51,321 bases of DNA from Vibrio jasicida CAIM 1864 = LMG 25398 (GCF_000400365.1 NZ_BAOG01000062.1:1-51321), one strand, 5' to 3'. Shown: positions 25,907 through 35,404, counted from the first letter of the stretch. Notes: a model not told the origin generated them from the letters alone. Translations and numbers: made by a program.

Positions 25907-28606
25907 ATGTATCAGTTCGTTGTACCGATGTCAGGGCTTAACTGCATGGGCTGTGCTAGAAAAGTTGAGAAAGCTTTACATGCCAATCACAGTGTTGAGA
26001 TCATCAATTTGTCCCCAATAGTGGTTGAGTTGAAAACCGAGTCCCCTCTTTCTTCTATTGTTGAATCCATCGAGACATTGGGTTATCACGCTGGCCATCA
26101 ATATCAGTTCAACCTAGCTGGACTAAGTTGTGGCGGCTGCGTGAAGAAACTCTCTTCTTTGTTAGAAGCGAATCAAGACGTCATTGCATTTCAAGCGTCG
26201 ACAACCCAACTGGATATCACGACCCTACTCTCAGAGCAGCAAGTGATCGATCTTGTGGCAACTCTTGGCTATACCGCTAGCCTTGATTCTATTGAAGTAG
26301 AAGAAGAAGAAGGTTCATCAGAGCCTGAACTGGCAGAAAAGCAAAGCAATATTAAAGATGCACAGGTGCCACCAGCGAGTATTCAGCTGCAAATGCTGAT
26401 TCAAGGCATGACGTGTGCGAGTTGCGTCTCTTCAGTAGAGAAAGCATTTACTAACGTAGAAGGCATTGAGAAAGCACAAGTAAACCTTGCTGAGCAAAGT
26501 GCATTAGTGTTCGCTACTCAAGATTCTGAAGCCCTTCACCACGCGATTATTGATTCAGTAAAACAAGCCGGTTACCAAGCAGAGATTCTCCAAGACGCAG
26601 CAACCCAACAAGAAAAGCAAGCAGCACAGCAACTTGCCCAACAAAAACGCTTCAGGCTTGATGCAATAGCTGGCTTAGTTGTCGGTGCGCCACTGATGTT
26701 GTGGGGGGTATTTGGCGGCAACATGGTGATTCGCAACACGAACGACCAGTTGGCTTGGGGTGCGATTGGTATTCTGTGTCTCTTACTGCTAGCAACTGCG
26801 GGTAAGCACTTCTTTACTAACGCATGGTTAGCAGCCACTCACAAACGTGCCACTATGGACACCTTAGTCGCGTTAGGTACCGGGGCGGCGTGGTTCTATT
26901 CGATGCTTATGGTGATATTCCCAGACTGGTTCCCTCTTGCTTCACGCCATGTGTACTTTGAAGCGAGCGCAATGATCATCGGCTTAATTTCTCTTGGTCA
27001 CTATATCGAGGCAAAAGCCAAAGCAAACACAACACGCTCATTGCAGGCGCTGATTAACCTACAACCTCAACAAGCGACGGTGATGACAGAACAAGGTGAT
27101 CAACAGATCGCAGTTGAGCAAATCACGCTAGGCATGAAACTACGCATCAAACCGGGCGAGAAAGTGCCAGTAGATGGCGTTGTGATACAGGGTGAATCGT
27201 ACATTGATGAGTCAATGCTAACCGGTGAACCAGTACCAGTGTTAAAAGCGCAAGATGCACAAGTGTCTGCCGGTACACTGAACACAGATGGTGGATTAAT
27301 CATTGAAGCAACGGGCATCGGCGCGAACACCATGCTGGCTCGAATCATTCGCATGGTACGCACAGCGCAAAGCAGCAAGCCTGCCATTGCCAAATTAGCG
27401 GACCAGATTTCATCGGTATTTGTACCGGTCGTGGTCGGCATCGCAATCCTTGCCGCTTTGGTTTGGTTTGCCGTAGGTCCAGAACCTAAAGCCAGCTACA
27501 TGCTTGTAGTAACGACCACAGTGCTGATTATCGCCTGCCCTTGTGCGCTAGGCTTAGCAACGCCATTGTCGGTTACCGTTGGTGTCGGTAAAGCCGCAGA
27601 GCTCGGCATTCTGATCAAAGACGCTGACGCACTGCAGTTGGCAAGCAAAATCGACACCGTCGTATTCGATAAAACTGGCACGCTGACTCAAGGTAAACCG
27701 AGTGTGCAGCAAGTGTTTACTCACGCCACCAGCCAAGAGCACTTGCTAGCTCTGGCATACGCGGCCGAACGTCAATCGGAGCACCCGTTGGCAAAAGCCG
27801 TGTGTGATTACGCGAGAAAGAACAATACTGAAAATATTGAGTTGAGCGCATTCGAGAACATTCGTGGCCGTGGCATTACTGCGACTTACCAAGCACAATC
27901 GCTACTCATTGGCTCATTGCAATTTATGCAAACCGAGCAGATTGATACCAGCTCAATGAAGCAAGCGATTGAAGATTGTGCAAACAACGCTTGGACACCA
28001 GTGGCAGTGGCTCTGAACAACGAACTGATTGGTTTAATTGCCATCGCTGATCCAATTAAATCTGATGCCAAGCAAGCGGTGTCTGCATTAAAATCGCAGG
28101 GCATAAAAACCGTCATGCTCACAGGCGACAACCAACACGTAGCCAATGCTATCGGTAAAGAGCTCGGCATTGATGAAGTCATCGCTCAAGTGATGCCCGA
28201 CGAGAAAGCACAACACATTGAATTGCTGCAATCTCAAGGCCGCACAGTTGCGATGATCGGTGATGGCATCAATGACGCACCAGCCCTTGCGTTGGCGGAT
28301 CTTGGTGTCGCAATGGGAAGTGGCAGTGACGTAGCAATCGAAAGCTCACAAATGACCATTCTCAATACATCACCAATGGCCGTTGTGCATGCGATTGAAC
28401 TCTCTCGCGCAACACTTAAGAACATGAAACAAAACTTGTTCGGCGCCTTTATTTATAACTCGTTGGGTATTCCTATCGCCGCAGGCGTACTTTACCCAGC
28501 GTTTGGATTTTTGCTCAGTCCTGTCGTTGCTGGTGCAGCGATGGCACTGTCTTCAATCACGGTCGTCAGTAATGCAAATCGACTACGACTGTTTACCATT
28601 AAGTAA
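25907..28606 (+). CDS. copA: Copper-exporting P1B-type ATPase CopA
   Basis: Inner-membrane pump that expels Cu(I) to the periplasm using ATP. The 899-residue product has three N-terminal heavy-metal domains with CxxC pairs at Cys13/16 (CMGC), Cys75/78 (CGGC) and Cys170/173 (CASC). These are followed by membrane helices, the TGEP actuator motif (MLTGEPVPV), the transport-site CPC at 544-546, phospho-acceptor Asp588 in DKTGT, an SEHPLA motif and GDGINDAPAL. GAGGA precedes the ATG. It is followed 24 bp later by copG. The V. cholerae counterpart pair is VC2215-VC2216. Confidence 0.97.
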   Translation: MYQFVVPMSGLNCMGCARKVEKALHANHSVEIINLSPIVVELKTESPLSSIVESIETLGYHAGHQYQFNLAGLSCGGCVKKLSSLLEANQDVIAFQASTTQLDITTLLSEQQVIDLVATLGYTASLDSIEVEEEEGSSEPELAEKQSNIKDAQVPPASIQLQMLIQGMTCASCVSSVEKAFTNVEGIEKAQVNLAEQSALVFATQDSEALHHAIIDSVKQAGYQAEILQDAATQQEKQAAQQLAQQKRFRLDAIAGLVVGAPLMLWGVFGGNMVIRNTNDQLAWGAIGILCLLLLATAGKHFFTNAWLAATHKRATMDTLVALGTGAAWFYSMLMVIFPDWFPLASRHVYFEASAMIIGLISLGHYIEAKAKANTTRSLQALINLQPQQATVMTEQGDQQIAVEQITLGMKLRIKPGEKVPVDGVVIQGESYIDESMLTGEPVPVLKAQDAQVSAGTLNTDGGLIIEATGIGANTMLARIIRMVRTAQSSKPAIAKLADQISSVFVPVVVGIAILAALVWFAVGPEPKASYMLVVTTTVLIIACPCALGLATPLSVTVGVGKAAELGILIKDADALQLASKIDTVVFDKTGTLTQGKPSVQQVFTHATSQEHLLALAYAAERQSEHPLAKAVCDYARKNNTENIELSAFENIRGRGITATYQAQSLLIGSLQFMQTEQIDTSSMKQAIEDCANNAWTPVAVALNNELIGLIAIADPIKSDAKQAVSALKSQGIKTVMLTGDNQHVANAIGKELGIDEVIAQVMPDEKAQHIELLQSQGRTVAMIGDGINDAPALALADLGVAMGSGSDVAIESSQMTILNTSPMAVVHAIELSRATLKNMKQNLFGAFIYNSLGIPIAAGVLYPAFGFLLSPVVAGAAMALSSITVVSNANRLRLFTIK

Positions 28607-28630
28607 GCGACACTTCTTCTCGAGGATATT

Positions 28631-29080
28631 ATGAAGTTGAAACTATTGACCTTTACAATGCTTGCTGTCACATCGGCGAACGTATTAGCCGCTGATGTCA
28701 TCAACCACAAATCGCCATACTGTGGCTGCTGTGGCGAATGGACAAAACACATGGAAGAGAACGGCTTTACTGTGGAAGAAAAGCTGCATGATGACATGAA
28801 TGCGATCAAACGCGATTTGGGCATCAAGAACGAACAGCTTTACTCTTGCCACACCGCAGAGATCGATGGCTACGTATTTGAAGGTCATATTCCTGCCGCC
28901 GACATTAAAGCCTTCTTAGAAAACCCGCCTAGAAATGCAAAAGGCCTGACGGTACCGGGTATGCCAATGGGCTCACCAGGCATGGAATACGGCGATAAGA
29001 AAGACAGCTACGCTGTTTACGCCTACAACGAGAAAGGCCAAGTATACGAATACCGTTACCACAAAGGTAACGACCAATAA
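28631..29080 (+). CDS. copG: CopG-type DUF411 periplasmic copper protein
   Basis: Exported copper-resistance protein; CopG family members bind a cysteine-bridged copper cluster, and V. cholerae CopG (VC2216) contributes to copper tolerance. The 149-residue product has a signal peptide (1-20, ending VLA). Likely metal ligands are Cys31, Cys33, Cys34 (YCGCCGEW), Cys73-His74 (YSCHTAEIDGY), a GHIPA motif and a Met-rich PGMPMGSPGM segment. It is cotranscribed with copA under the CueR promoter. Confidence 0.9.
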   Translation: MKLKLLTFTMLAVTSANVLAADVINHKSPYCGCCGEWTKHMEENGFTVEEKLHDDMNAIKRDLGIKNEQLYSCHTAEIDGYVFEGHIPAADIKAFLENPPRNAKGLTVPGMPMGSPGMEYGDKKDSYAVYAYNEKGQVYEYRYHKGNDQ

Positions 29081-29084
29081 AAAC

Positions 29085-29117
29085 AAAGCCCAGCGATTCA
29101 AACCGCTGGGCTTTTTC
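29085..29117 (+). terminator. Rho-independent terminator of copA-copG
   Basis: AAAGCCCAGCG and CGCTGGGCTTT form a perfect 11-bp stem with an 8-base loop and a T5 run, right after the copG stop. Confidence 0.92.
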
Positions 29118-29129
29118 TTAATGGACAAA

Positions 29130-29397
29130 TATACCCAAGTGACTTCAAGATGCAGAGTTCAGAGCGTTGTCATTGATTCGAGTGCAAGGAAGACAACGAA
29201 GCGGAATAGCAAGCTCTTTCCAAGTTGTTTGACACAGCAATTGAGTCAATGACACGCTCCCAGAGGGCGAGTTGTCTTGCCTTGCATGCTTTGTTAACAA
29301 TTTTTGATTTAGAACCACTAGATCTTCAAATTGTTGCCTTGCCTTCAAACCAAGTCATTCTCGCTGAACCTAGCATCTCGAGGTTACTTGGGTATTA
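29130..29397. mobile_element. MITE-like element with terminal inverted repeats
   Basis: The ends carry 23-bp inverted repeats: 29131-29153 (ATACCCAAGTGACTTC...) and 29373-29395, identical at 20 of 23 positions. The 268-bp element has no credible coding capacity. GACAAA flanks both sides (29124-29129 and 29398-29403) and may be a 6-bp target duplication. It sits between the copG terminator and the end of the KdgM-like porin gene. Repeats opening ATACCCAAGT are, as I recall, frequent in Vibrio chromosomes. Confidence 0.72.
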
Positions 29398-29411
29398 GAC
29401 AAACTTTTTAA

Positions 29412-30104
29412 TTAGAAGCCGTAAGATGCGCCGAATACAAATGCGTTGTTTACTAGGCTATCACCTGATGCATTCTCTGCACCGTGTGCTTGGCTACGGA
29501 ACTCAAAGTAAGGTTGAACGCCCTTACGAGTCCATGTTGCACGTAACTCGTGGTCCATGGTTTCAGCATCAATCATGTAAACGTTGTTGTAGCTCAGTGT
29601 CACATCTTCGTTCATCGCGTAACCAATGCGGTTATCCATGCGGTAATCTGTTTTCGCATCTGCGTCTGTTGCATCGATGTGTGCACGAGTACGGTTGCTT
29701 AGAGAGATACCATTATCGAAGTTGTAGCCGATTTTAACTAGCGGGCGGTATTGAATGCTCTCCCCAGCAGAGAATAGATGCTGGTAACCTGCTGCAACCC
29801 ATAGGTGATCAGTGATGTTAAATGCTTGCTCACCACCCACAGTGATAGCCGGTGTTGTGTTACCTGCGCCGCCGTTTTCAGTTTCTAACTTACCAAGTTG
29901 GATGCCATCAAACTCAGTGTAAACCGTGAAGCCGCCGAATTGGTTATCGAAAGTGTGGCCAGCTTCTAGCGTTGATGTCATGTCCGAACCGTGAATTCGA
30001 CCATCATCGTGAAATTGAATATTACCCGTTACGTAAGATGAGTCTGCGAAAGCGCTTGAAGCGAAAACAAGAGAAAGTGCACTTAGTGCTAAAACGTTTT
30101 TCAT
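29412..30104 (-). CDS. KdgM-family outer membrane porin
   Basis: Probable small oligosaccharide porin. The 230-residue product has a signal peptide (1-20, ending SAFA) and then a pattern of alternating amphipathic strands ending in FVFGASYGF, typical of a 12-strand KdgM/NanC-type barrel. KdgM channels pass acidic oligosaccharides such as oligogalacturonate; its location beside the chitobiase hints at a role with chitin-related or host glycans, but the substrate cannot be read from the sequence. The MITE-like element ends 15 bp beyond its stop, and no separate terminator was seen. Confidence 0.72.
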   Translation of the reverse strand: MKNVLALSALSLVFASSAFADSSYVTGNIQFHDDGRIHGSDMTSTLEAGHTFDNQFGGFTVYTEFDGIQLGKLETENGGAGNTTPAITVGGEQAFNITDHLWVAAGYQHLFSAGESIQYRPLVKIGYNFDNGISLSNRTRAHIDATDADAKTDYRMDNRIGYAMNEDVTLSYNNVYMIDAETMDHELRATWTRKGVQPYFEFRSQAHGAENASGDSLVNNAFVFGASYGF

Positions 30105-30553
30105 AATTACTGCCTTTATTTGTTCACGTTATGCGATGAGATGTCCGGCTATCACTGCCCTTCATCGCAAACATTGGGATGTGCCTCCCTGGCGACAGCA
30201 ATACTGCGCAATTTAATTCGCATTGAAAAATAAATCGTTTAAAACAGTGATCCAATTCAAATCAACATTTTCGAAACCCAATAAAGTTTATTAAATACAG
30301 TCACTTGATATAAAATATAAAAATTCGTCAAAAAAATAAAGTGTGACCTGAAGCTAATTAGGCTCTCAAATTTGGCACAAAATAAGCATCGAGATCACAC
30401 TCTTCTTTTCTTTCTAAATTACGAACTTAATTATCAGTAAAAAATAATCAGACATTGGTCACGCTTATTTTCCGTAGAAAAATAAATAAAGCCCTCAGCA
30501 TAGGTTGAGGGCTTTGAGTAAGGAACAATGATTTTAGTGAATGATTAGCAGAA
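30105..30553. other. Region between chitobiase and KdgM-like porin
   Basis: 449 AT-rich bases. It holds the chitobiase terminator (30484-30515) and presumably the porin promoter. Several half TGTGA-type CRP motifs occur (for example near 30343 and 30396 on opposite strands) but no full CRP site was recognised, and no gene was seen. Confidence 0.5.
30484..30515 (-). terminator. Rho-independent terminator of the chitobiase gene
   Basis: On the minus strand AAAGCCCTCA and TGAGGGCTTT form a 10-bp stem with an 8-base loop, followed by a T-containing AT-rich tail, 39 bp after the stop. Confidence 0.85.
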
Positions 30554-33205
30554 TTACTTCACGCTAGTCACGCGGCTTGTTTTCTCACCTGTAGCAGATA
30601 CAGAGCGGATAAACACTTCACCTTTCACATTTGGACGAGCATTGTCTGCGTAAGTTAGCCAGTTCTTGCCGTCTAGAGAGTATTGAAGCTTCACACCAGG
30701 GAACTGAACGTTCATTGCTAGCTTGCCATCCTCTACTTTCGCACCTGGTACAGGTAGGCGGTAGTCGATACCAGATTTCTCTAGCTTAGCCAGTTCACGT
30801 TGGCCAAGTACGTTCGCAAAGCGGTTGTAGTCTTGGTTTAGCGCTGCTTTGTCTACTAGGTTAGAGTTTTGCGAGTATTCAACACCCACTTTGTAGTCGT
30901 TTTCCCAATCAGCACGGTGCCATGCACGCTCAGCGGCTGCTAGTACGCGAGGGAATACCATGTACTCGTATTGCTCGTCGTTACGTACTGTCTCAGACCA
31001 AAGCTGTGCTGATAGACCGTAGAAAGGTTTCGCTTCGATTTCACCTTTACCAGTAAAGCCATTACCATCGCGATCTACAGACGTTTCTGCGTTTTGAGGC
31101 ATGTTCTCTGGTGCAAAGCCAAACATCTTACGAGTATCTGTTGCACGTGTAGCCCAGTAGTAACCACGCTCTTTCGGGTCAACTTCGTATGGCATGTCCA
31201 TGTAAACGTAGTCTGGGTTAGAAACGATCACGTCGTAACCTTTCTTAGACCACTCGTACACTGATGATGTGCCCCCCCAGTAAAGAACGTCCCAGAAGTT
31301 TACGCGAGTATTTTCTGTTGCAAACGCTTTCTCGCCTTCACTGTACTTAAGACCATCTTGCCAAGCTTGGAAGTTAGGGATGCCCTTCTCAGCCACAATC
31401 TTAGACACTTCTTCTGCAAAGTGGCTTGGTAGATGAGCAAAGTCGCTTACCGTACCGTCTGCAATTAGCGTCTGACATTGTGGAGATTGTGCAAATGGCT
31501 TGTCTTGTTTAGACAGGTCAATCGTACCCTTCCAGCTTACTTTGTCTTCAGCGTTCACATCTTGGAAACCAGCGCCTAGCTTGATGTTCTTCGCTTCGTC
31601 ACCACCAAAGTGCCATGTTGATAACGGTGCGCCCGCTTCTTGGTGCATTGCCGCTACTTCTGAAATCACTTTATCAACAAAGCGAGTTGAAGATTCCATA
31701 CATGGGTTGATGAAGCTTTGCTTGTTGTAGAACTGAACCGTGGTTACGTTCGATGTATCTTGAGGATCCATCAGGCGGTACTCGTTCGCTTCTGCTTCTT
31801 TACCTTCTTCCATTAGGCGGTCGTAACGAGCTTCCATTGATACCACAGCTGCACGAGCGTGCGCAGGCATATCGATTTCAGGAATCACTTCGATGTTACG
31901 CGCTTTCGCGTACTTCAAGATGTCCACGTAGTCTGCTTTGCTGAAGAAGCCAGAACCAAAGTTGTCTGTCGTTGCACCTGAGCCAAGCTGAGGCAGTAAA
32001 CAGCTTTTCTCTTCCAAATCGAAACAACGGTTAGCACCCACTTCTGTCAGCTCAGGCAGACCCGGGATTTCTAAACGCCAGCCTTCATCATCCGTTAAGT
32101 GAAGGTGTAGTTTGTTCATCTTGTACGCTGCCATTTGGTCTAGCGTTGCAAGAATTGCGTCTTTAGAGTGGAAGTTACGAGCCACATCCACCATCACACC
32201 ACGGTAATCAAAGCGAGGTGCATCTTGAATAGACAGTTGTGGTAGAGAATCAGCATTTTGGCTATCTATCAGGCCAAAGATAGATTGTACTGCGTAAAAC
32301 GCGCCAGCTTGGTCGAACGCTTTAATAACAATACCGTTGCCGTTGATGCTCATATCGTAAGCACCAGATTTTGCTAATTCACCGGTGAAGTTTGCAGGAA
32401 CTAGCGTGATGCTAACAGGAACATCACCACGAACATCCACACCTACCACTTCTGCACGATCTTGAATTGCTGCGTATTGAGCCGCATCAAATGCGTCTTT
32501 CGGCAGCGCAATACCCCCTGCGATGTCTACTGTGCCTTTGCCTGCTTTCACATGCATTGGCGTTGGTAGCAACGTAGTTGATACATCTTGTTTTGCTAGA
32601 TCTTCGTTCTTTTCAAAACGAGATGCCGCACTTGCCATGATGTTGTTGTCATCAGGCGTACGTTTTAGGTTGTTGCCTTCAAGGCCAGTAACGAAAGAAT
32701 TAACGTCTTCTGTATTAAGCGACGCGATCATCTTAGGCTCAGCGTTTGGCGCTGCAACAAATGCACCCGGCATGAAGTCAGTTTCAAATAACTGCCAGTA
32801 TTCAGCAACAAGAGGAAGAACCACTTCTTCACCTGCCGCAAAGCCATCAAATTTGTCTGTTGGTTCTAGTTTGTGTAGGTCGCCCGTTACACGAGAGATT
32901 TTGAATTGTTCGTTGTCGACATCCAGAATCAGACGGATGCTGTGGAAGTAGATAGCCCAATCTTGAGAGTCAACCGCTTCGCCTTGGTTAACCAGTGTCA
33001 TGTTGACTTTGTTACAAGACGCCCACTCTGCGCCCATATCCTGACATGCAAGACCTTCGTTAGCGCCGTGGTTAGTCAACACTTCATATTGAATATCAAG
33101 GTTGTCAGCCAATGAGTTTACAACTTGTTGCTCAGAATTCTGTAGTGAAGAGCAACCTGCCAATGTAGCAATAACAGAAGCAGCAATCAGACTATGTTTC
33201 AACAT
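30554..33205 (-). CDS. chb: Chitobiase lipoprotein (beta-N-acetylhexosaminidase, GH20)
   Basis: Hydrolyses chitobiose and short chitooligosaccharides to N-acetylglucosamine at the outer membrane or periplasm. The 883 residues match the V. harveyi chitobiase length. They show a lipobox (TLAGC, Cys18), a carbohydrate-binding N-terminal domain (about 30-180), a GH20b domain (about 215-330), and the GH20 barrel (about 335-770). The barrel holds the catalytic pair Asp536-Glu537 in WHFGGDEAKN and the HLHLTDDEGWRLEIPGL motif. A small C-terminal Ig-like domain follows (about 800-883). It is monocistronic, with GGGGAAAG before the ATG. Confidence 0.96.
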   Translation of the reverse strand: MLKHSLIAASVIATLAGCSSLQNSEQQVVNSLADNLDIQYEVLTNHGANEGLACQDMGAEWASCNKVNMTLVNQGEAVDSQDWAIYFHSIRLILDVDNEQFKISRVTGDLHKLEPTDKFDGFAAGEEVVLPLVAEYWQLFETDFMPGAFVAAPNAEPKMIASLNTEDVNSFVTGLEGNNLKRTPDDNNIMASAASRFEKNEDLAKQDVSTTLLPTPMHVKAGKGTVDIAGGIALPKDAFDAAQYAAIQDRAEVVGVDVRGDVPVSITLVPANFTGELAKSGAYDMSINGNGIVIKAFDQAGAFYAVQSIFGLIDSQNADSLPQLSIQDAPRFDYRGVMVDVARNFHSKDAILATLDQMAAYKMNKLHLHLTDDEGWRLEIPGLPELTEVGANRCFDLEEKSCLLPQLGSGATTDNFGSGFFSKADYVDILKYAKARNIEVIPEIDMPAHARAAVVSMEARYDRLMEEGKEAEANEYRLMDPQDTSNVTTVQFYNKQSFINPCMESSTRFVDKVISEVAAMHQEAGAPLSTWHFGGDEAKNIKLGAGFQDVNAEDKVSWKGTIDLSKQDKPFAQSPQCQTLIADGTVSDFAHLPSHFAEEVSKIVAEKGIPNFQAWQDGLKYSEGEKAFATENTRVNFWDVLYWGGTSSVYEWSKKGYDVIVSNPDYVYMDMPYEVDPKERGYYWATRATDTRKMFGFAPENMPQNAETSVDRDGNGFTGKGEIEAKPFYGLSAQLWSETVRNDEQYEYMVFPRVLAAAERAWHRADWENDYKVGVEYSQNSNLVDKAALNQDYNRFANVLGQRELAKLEKSGIDYRLPVPGAKVEDGKLAMNVQFPGVKLQYSLDGKNWLTYADNARPNVKGEVFIRSVSATGEKTSRVTSVK

Positions 33206-33663
33206 CTTACTTTCCCCAAAAAGTCAGTGGTTCAAAACGACATTTATCAAAAATGGTGAGCACCTAAATGCGAGGCGCTTAACAGTTGCATTCAACATAC
33301 AAGCAGTTATTTCTAAGCGTAAAATTAATGAAACTAAGAAGTGATCCAGGTCAAATTCAGCATTGCTTAAGAAAATATAAACACTTACATTTCAATTACT
33401 TAATTAAAACGTCAAAAACGAACAACTTTTTTTGACGAGTTTGTTGCGATCTCAATCACGAATATCGATGGGTTTAGTCGGGTTTTATAGGATTTTGATC
33501 ACTATTGGTTATTTAGTAATCCATTAACAACAAACTCAATTGAAGTGCTTTCGTGAATTAGATCTCATTTCCATGCCGTCAAAACTCGTCAATATTTTTA
33601 GAAATGACGATTTTGCCGAACCATGTTATAGATAAGGTGCATATTGAATTCGAGGAGCAAAAT
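33206..33663. other. Divergent region between chitobiase and TraB/GumN gene
   Basis: 458 AT-rich bases with no credible gene. TGCGATCTCAATCACG (33445-33460) matches the CRP consensus TGTGA-N6-TCACA at 8 of 10 defined positions and lies 240 bp upstream of the chitobiase start. No sigma-70 promoter stands out. Confidence 0.45.
33445..33460. promoter_or_regulatory. Candidate CRP site upstream of chb
   Basis: TGCGA-TCTCAA-TCACG resembles a CRP box with one mismatch in each half. Catabolite control of vibrio chitin genes is known, which makes it plausible, but its 240-bp distance from chb weakens the assignment. Confidence 0.3.
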
Positions 33664-34536
33664 ATGTTTCGACTCTTGTCTGTCATGTCATCTTTGATTG
33701 TTTTTTTCACCTCCTACTCCGCACAAGCAGAGCCACAACACTGGTTGGTACAAAAAGGAGACACCGAATACATGATTATTGGTTCTGTCCATGTGGGCGA
33801 CAAAAGCATGTACCCTTTACCGAAAGCCGTGACTCAGTTCCTCAACAACAGTGACGGTTTGATCATCGAAGCGGATATCAGAAATACCGAAGGGGCTGCA
33901 TTTCCAAAAACAAAACTACTTGCGAAAGACATCCTCGACAAACAACAACGTCAGCACTTGGCTGACATCGCAAAAGATCTTGGATTACCGGAAGAACAAC
34001 TACTCGATGCACCACCTTGGTCGGCGGCATTGACGATTCAGCTCTTGCTAGTGAATAAGTTAGGCTATGCCTCAGACCAAGGTGTCGACATGCACTTAAT
34101 GACGCTTGCTGATAAGCAAAATGTGCCAGTGATCCCACTCGAAACGGTACAATTTCAGTTGGACTTAATTGCTGGACAAGAAGATGGCGGGAAAGAATTA
34201 CTGCTCTCTTCTATCGAAGAATATGACGGTGGTGAGGCTTTGGTACAGTGCTTGATCGACAGTTGGAAGACTGGAGATGGTAACTCTCTAGAAGATGCGT
34301 CTAAAAGCGCAGAGTCTACCGATGCATTTAATGAGGCTTTCCTGTATGAGCGCAACCATGATTGGGCTGAAAAGCTAGATTCAGGCAGTGTACTGCCAAA
34401 GAAAGCAGGTCAATACACCATTGTGGTCGGTAGCTTGCACTTAGTTGGTAAAGACAACTTGATCGATTTACTCAGAAAACGCGGCTTTAACATCGAAGCT
34501 CTGGGCAATACTAGCAAAGCAGATTGTGACATCTAA
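33664..34536 (+). CDS. TraB/GumN family exported protein
   Basis: Member of the TraB/GumN (Tiki-like) family, proposed metalloproteases whose bacterial substrates are mostly unknown. The 290-residue product has a signal peptide (1-22, ending AQA). Two GxxH-type motifs mark the family, one near the start (MIIGSVHVGD) and one near the end (IVVGSLHLVG); central acidic residues (GLIIEADI) fit. The frame runs 20 codons further upstream, but the ATG at 33664 has GAGGAG before it and begins the signal peptide. It appears monocistronic. Confidence 0.85.
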   Translation: MFRLLSVMSSLIVFFTSYSAQAEPQHWLVQKGDTEYMIIGSVHVGDKSMYPLPKAVTQFLNNSDGLIIEADIRNTEGAAFPKTKLLAKDILDKQQRQHLADIAKDLGLPEEQLLDAPPWSAALTIQLLLVNKLGYASDQGVDMHLMTLADKQNVPVIPLETVQFQLDLIAGQEDGGKELLLSSIEEYDGGEALVQCLIDSWKTGDGNSLEDASKSAESTDAFNEAFLYERNHDWAEKLDSGSVLPKKAGQYTIVVGSLHLVGKDNLIDLLRKRGFNIEALGNTSKADCDI

Positions 34537-34710
34537 ACGGGCACAATATTTACACTACGAACATCAGTGCCCTGATTGACGGGGCACTTACATCCTCTTA
34601 CACCGCACCCACGCTGTTGAGTCTACACTTACGCTTCGCTGACAAATCCAGCAATCTATCCGATACTATCGACTCAACCTGTACACAATCTCAAATTTGA
34701 TAAGAGCCTT

Positions 34711-35133
34711 ATGACGTTCAAAGCCTCATTATTATGTCTAGCCAGCGCACTACTTTTACCTTCGTTAGCGAATGCCAAGCCATCTTGCACGATTGAAGAA
34801 TTCCAGCCCGTCGATATCGCCCCAGAAACTAAAGGTGGTGTATTCGATAAAGAAAGTGGTCAGTTCTTAATTACCCAAAAACCTATGATGCGCTGTGCGA
34901 ACATTACTTTTTCTACTGCCCATACTCGCAATCGCGTCGCACATCTAATCAATCAGAATTTTGAAGCCGAATACTTCGATGGCAAAACAGGGAAATCACA
35001 CTCTGTGACGTTTGATGAAGATGAACTTCAAGCTGGCTACATCAAGGTAGGACCAAACAATCCACAAACGGTTTATGTCTGTTTCACCACATCCGAAACA
35101 CCAATTAAAGATATTAGTTGTGATGTGAAATAG
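34711..35133 (+). CDS. Small exported protein of unknown function
   Basis: I do not recognise this family. The 140-residue product has a clear signal peptide (about 1-22, ending ANA). The mature part has four cysteines (Cys26, Cys69 region, and two near the C-terminus in YVCFTTSETPIKDISCDVK), consistent with two disulfides in the periplasm. It follows the TraB/GumN gene by 174 bp on the same strand; joint transcription is possible but not supported by tight spacing. Confidence 0.7.
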   Translation: MTFKASLLCLASALLLPSLANAKPSCTIEEFQPVDIAPETKGGVFDKESGQFLITQKPMMRCANITFSTAHTRNRVAHLINQNFEAEYFDGKTGKSHSVTFDEDELQAGYIKVGPNNPQTVYVCFTTSETPIKDISCDVK

Positions 35134-35279
35134 CGGGAATGGGAAGCGACTTTGTTTTGTCTTTCTAGGAACAAGTTCCATCAACAACTTTCAAAGCCGA
35201 GTGCACTTCATTAGCCCTCTAGCGAACACCTCTCAATTCCTAAAGCGAAGCGCTCCCGACTCAAAAAAACCGTAAACGT

Positions 35280-35310
35280 AAAAAGCCGCAACATTTCTGT
35301 TGCGGCTTTT
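35280..35310 (-). terminator. Terminator beyond tRNA-Pro remnant 1
   Basis: AAAAGCCGCAAC and GTTGCGGCTTTT form a 12-bp stem with loop ATTTCT (plus-strand reading). The loop context ACATTTCTGT is shared with the tRNA-Pro terminator at 35533-35566, implying common descent by duplication. Confidence 0.8.
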
Positions 35311-35317
35311 CTAAAAT

Positions 35318-35334
35318 AGGTCGGTGAAGAGCCA
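35318..35334 (-). pseudogene. tRNA-Pro 3'-end remnant 1
   Basis: On the minus strand the sequence reads CTCTTCACCGACC then T, matching the 3' acceptor end of the intact tRNA-Pro (CTCTTCACCGACCA) except for the last CCA base. Upstream of it there is no tRNA body. Like the intact gene and remnant 2 it is followed directly by a terminator hairpin. Confidence 0.65.
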
Positions 35335-35404
35335 TATTCTAACTTCAGGCGAACCCCATTTGGTTCGCTACTATCAAAGCCAAATTTGCGACCGCTGAAA
35401 CGAC

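Noticed and set aside
29145..29348. 67-codon frame inside the MITE-like element
   Set aside because: Lies wholly between the terminal repeats, has no ribosome binding site and no transposase-like features.
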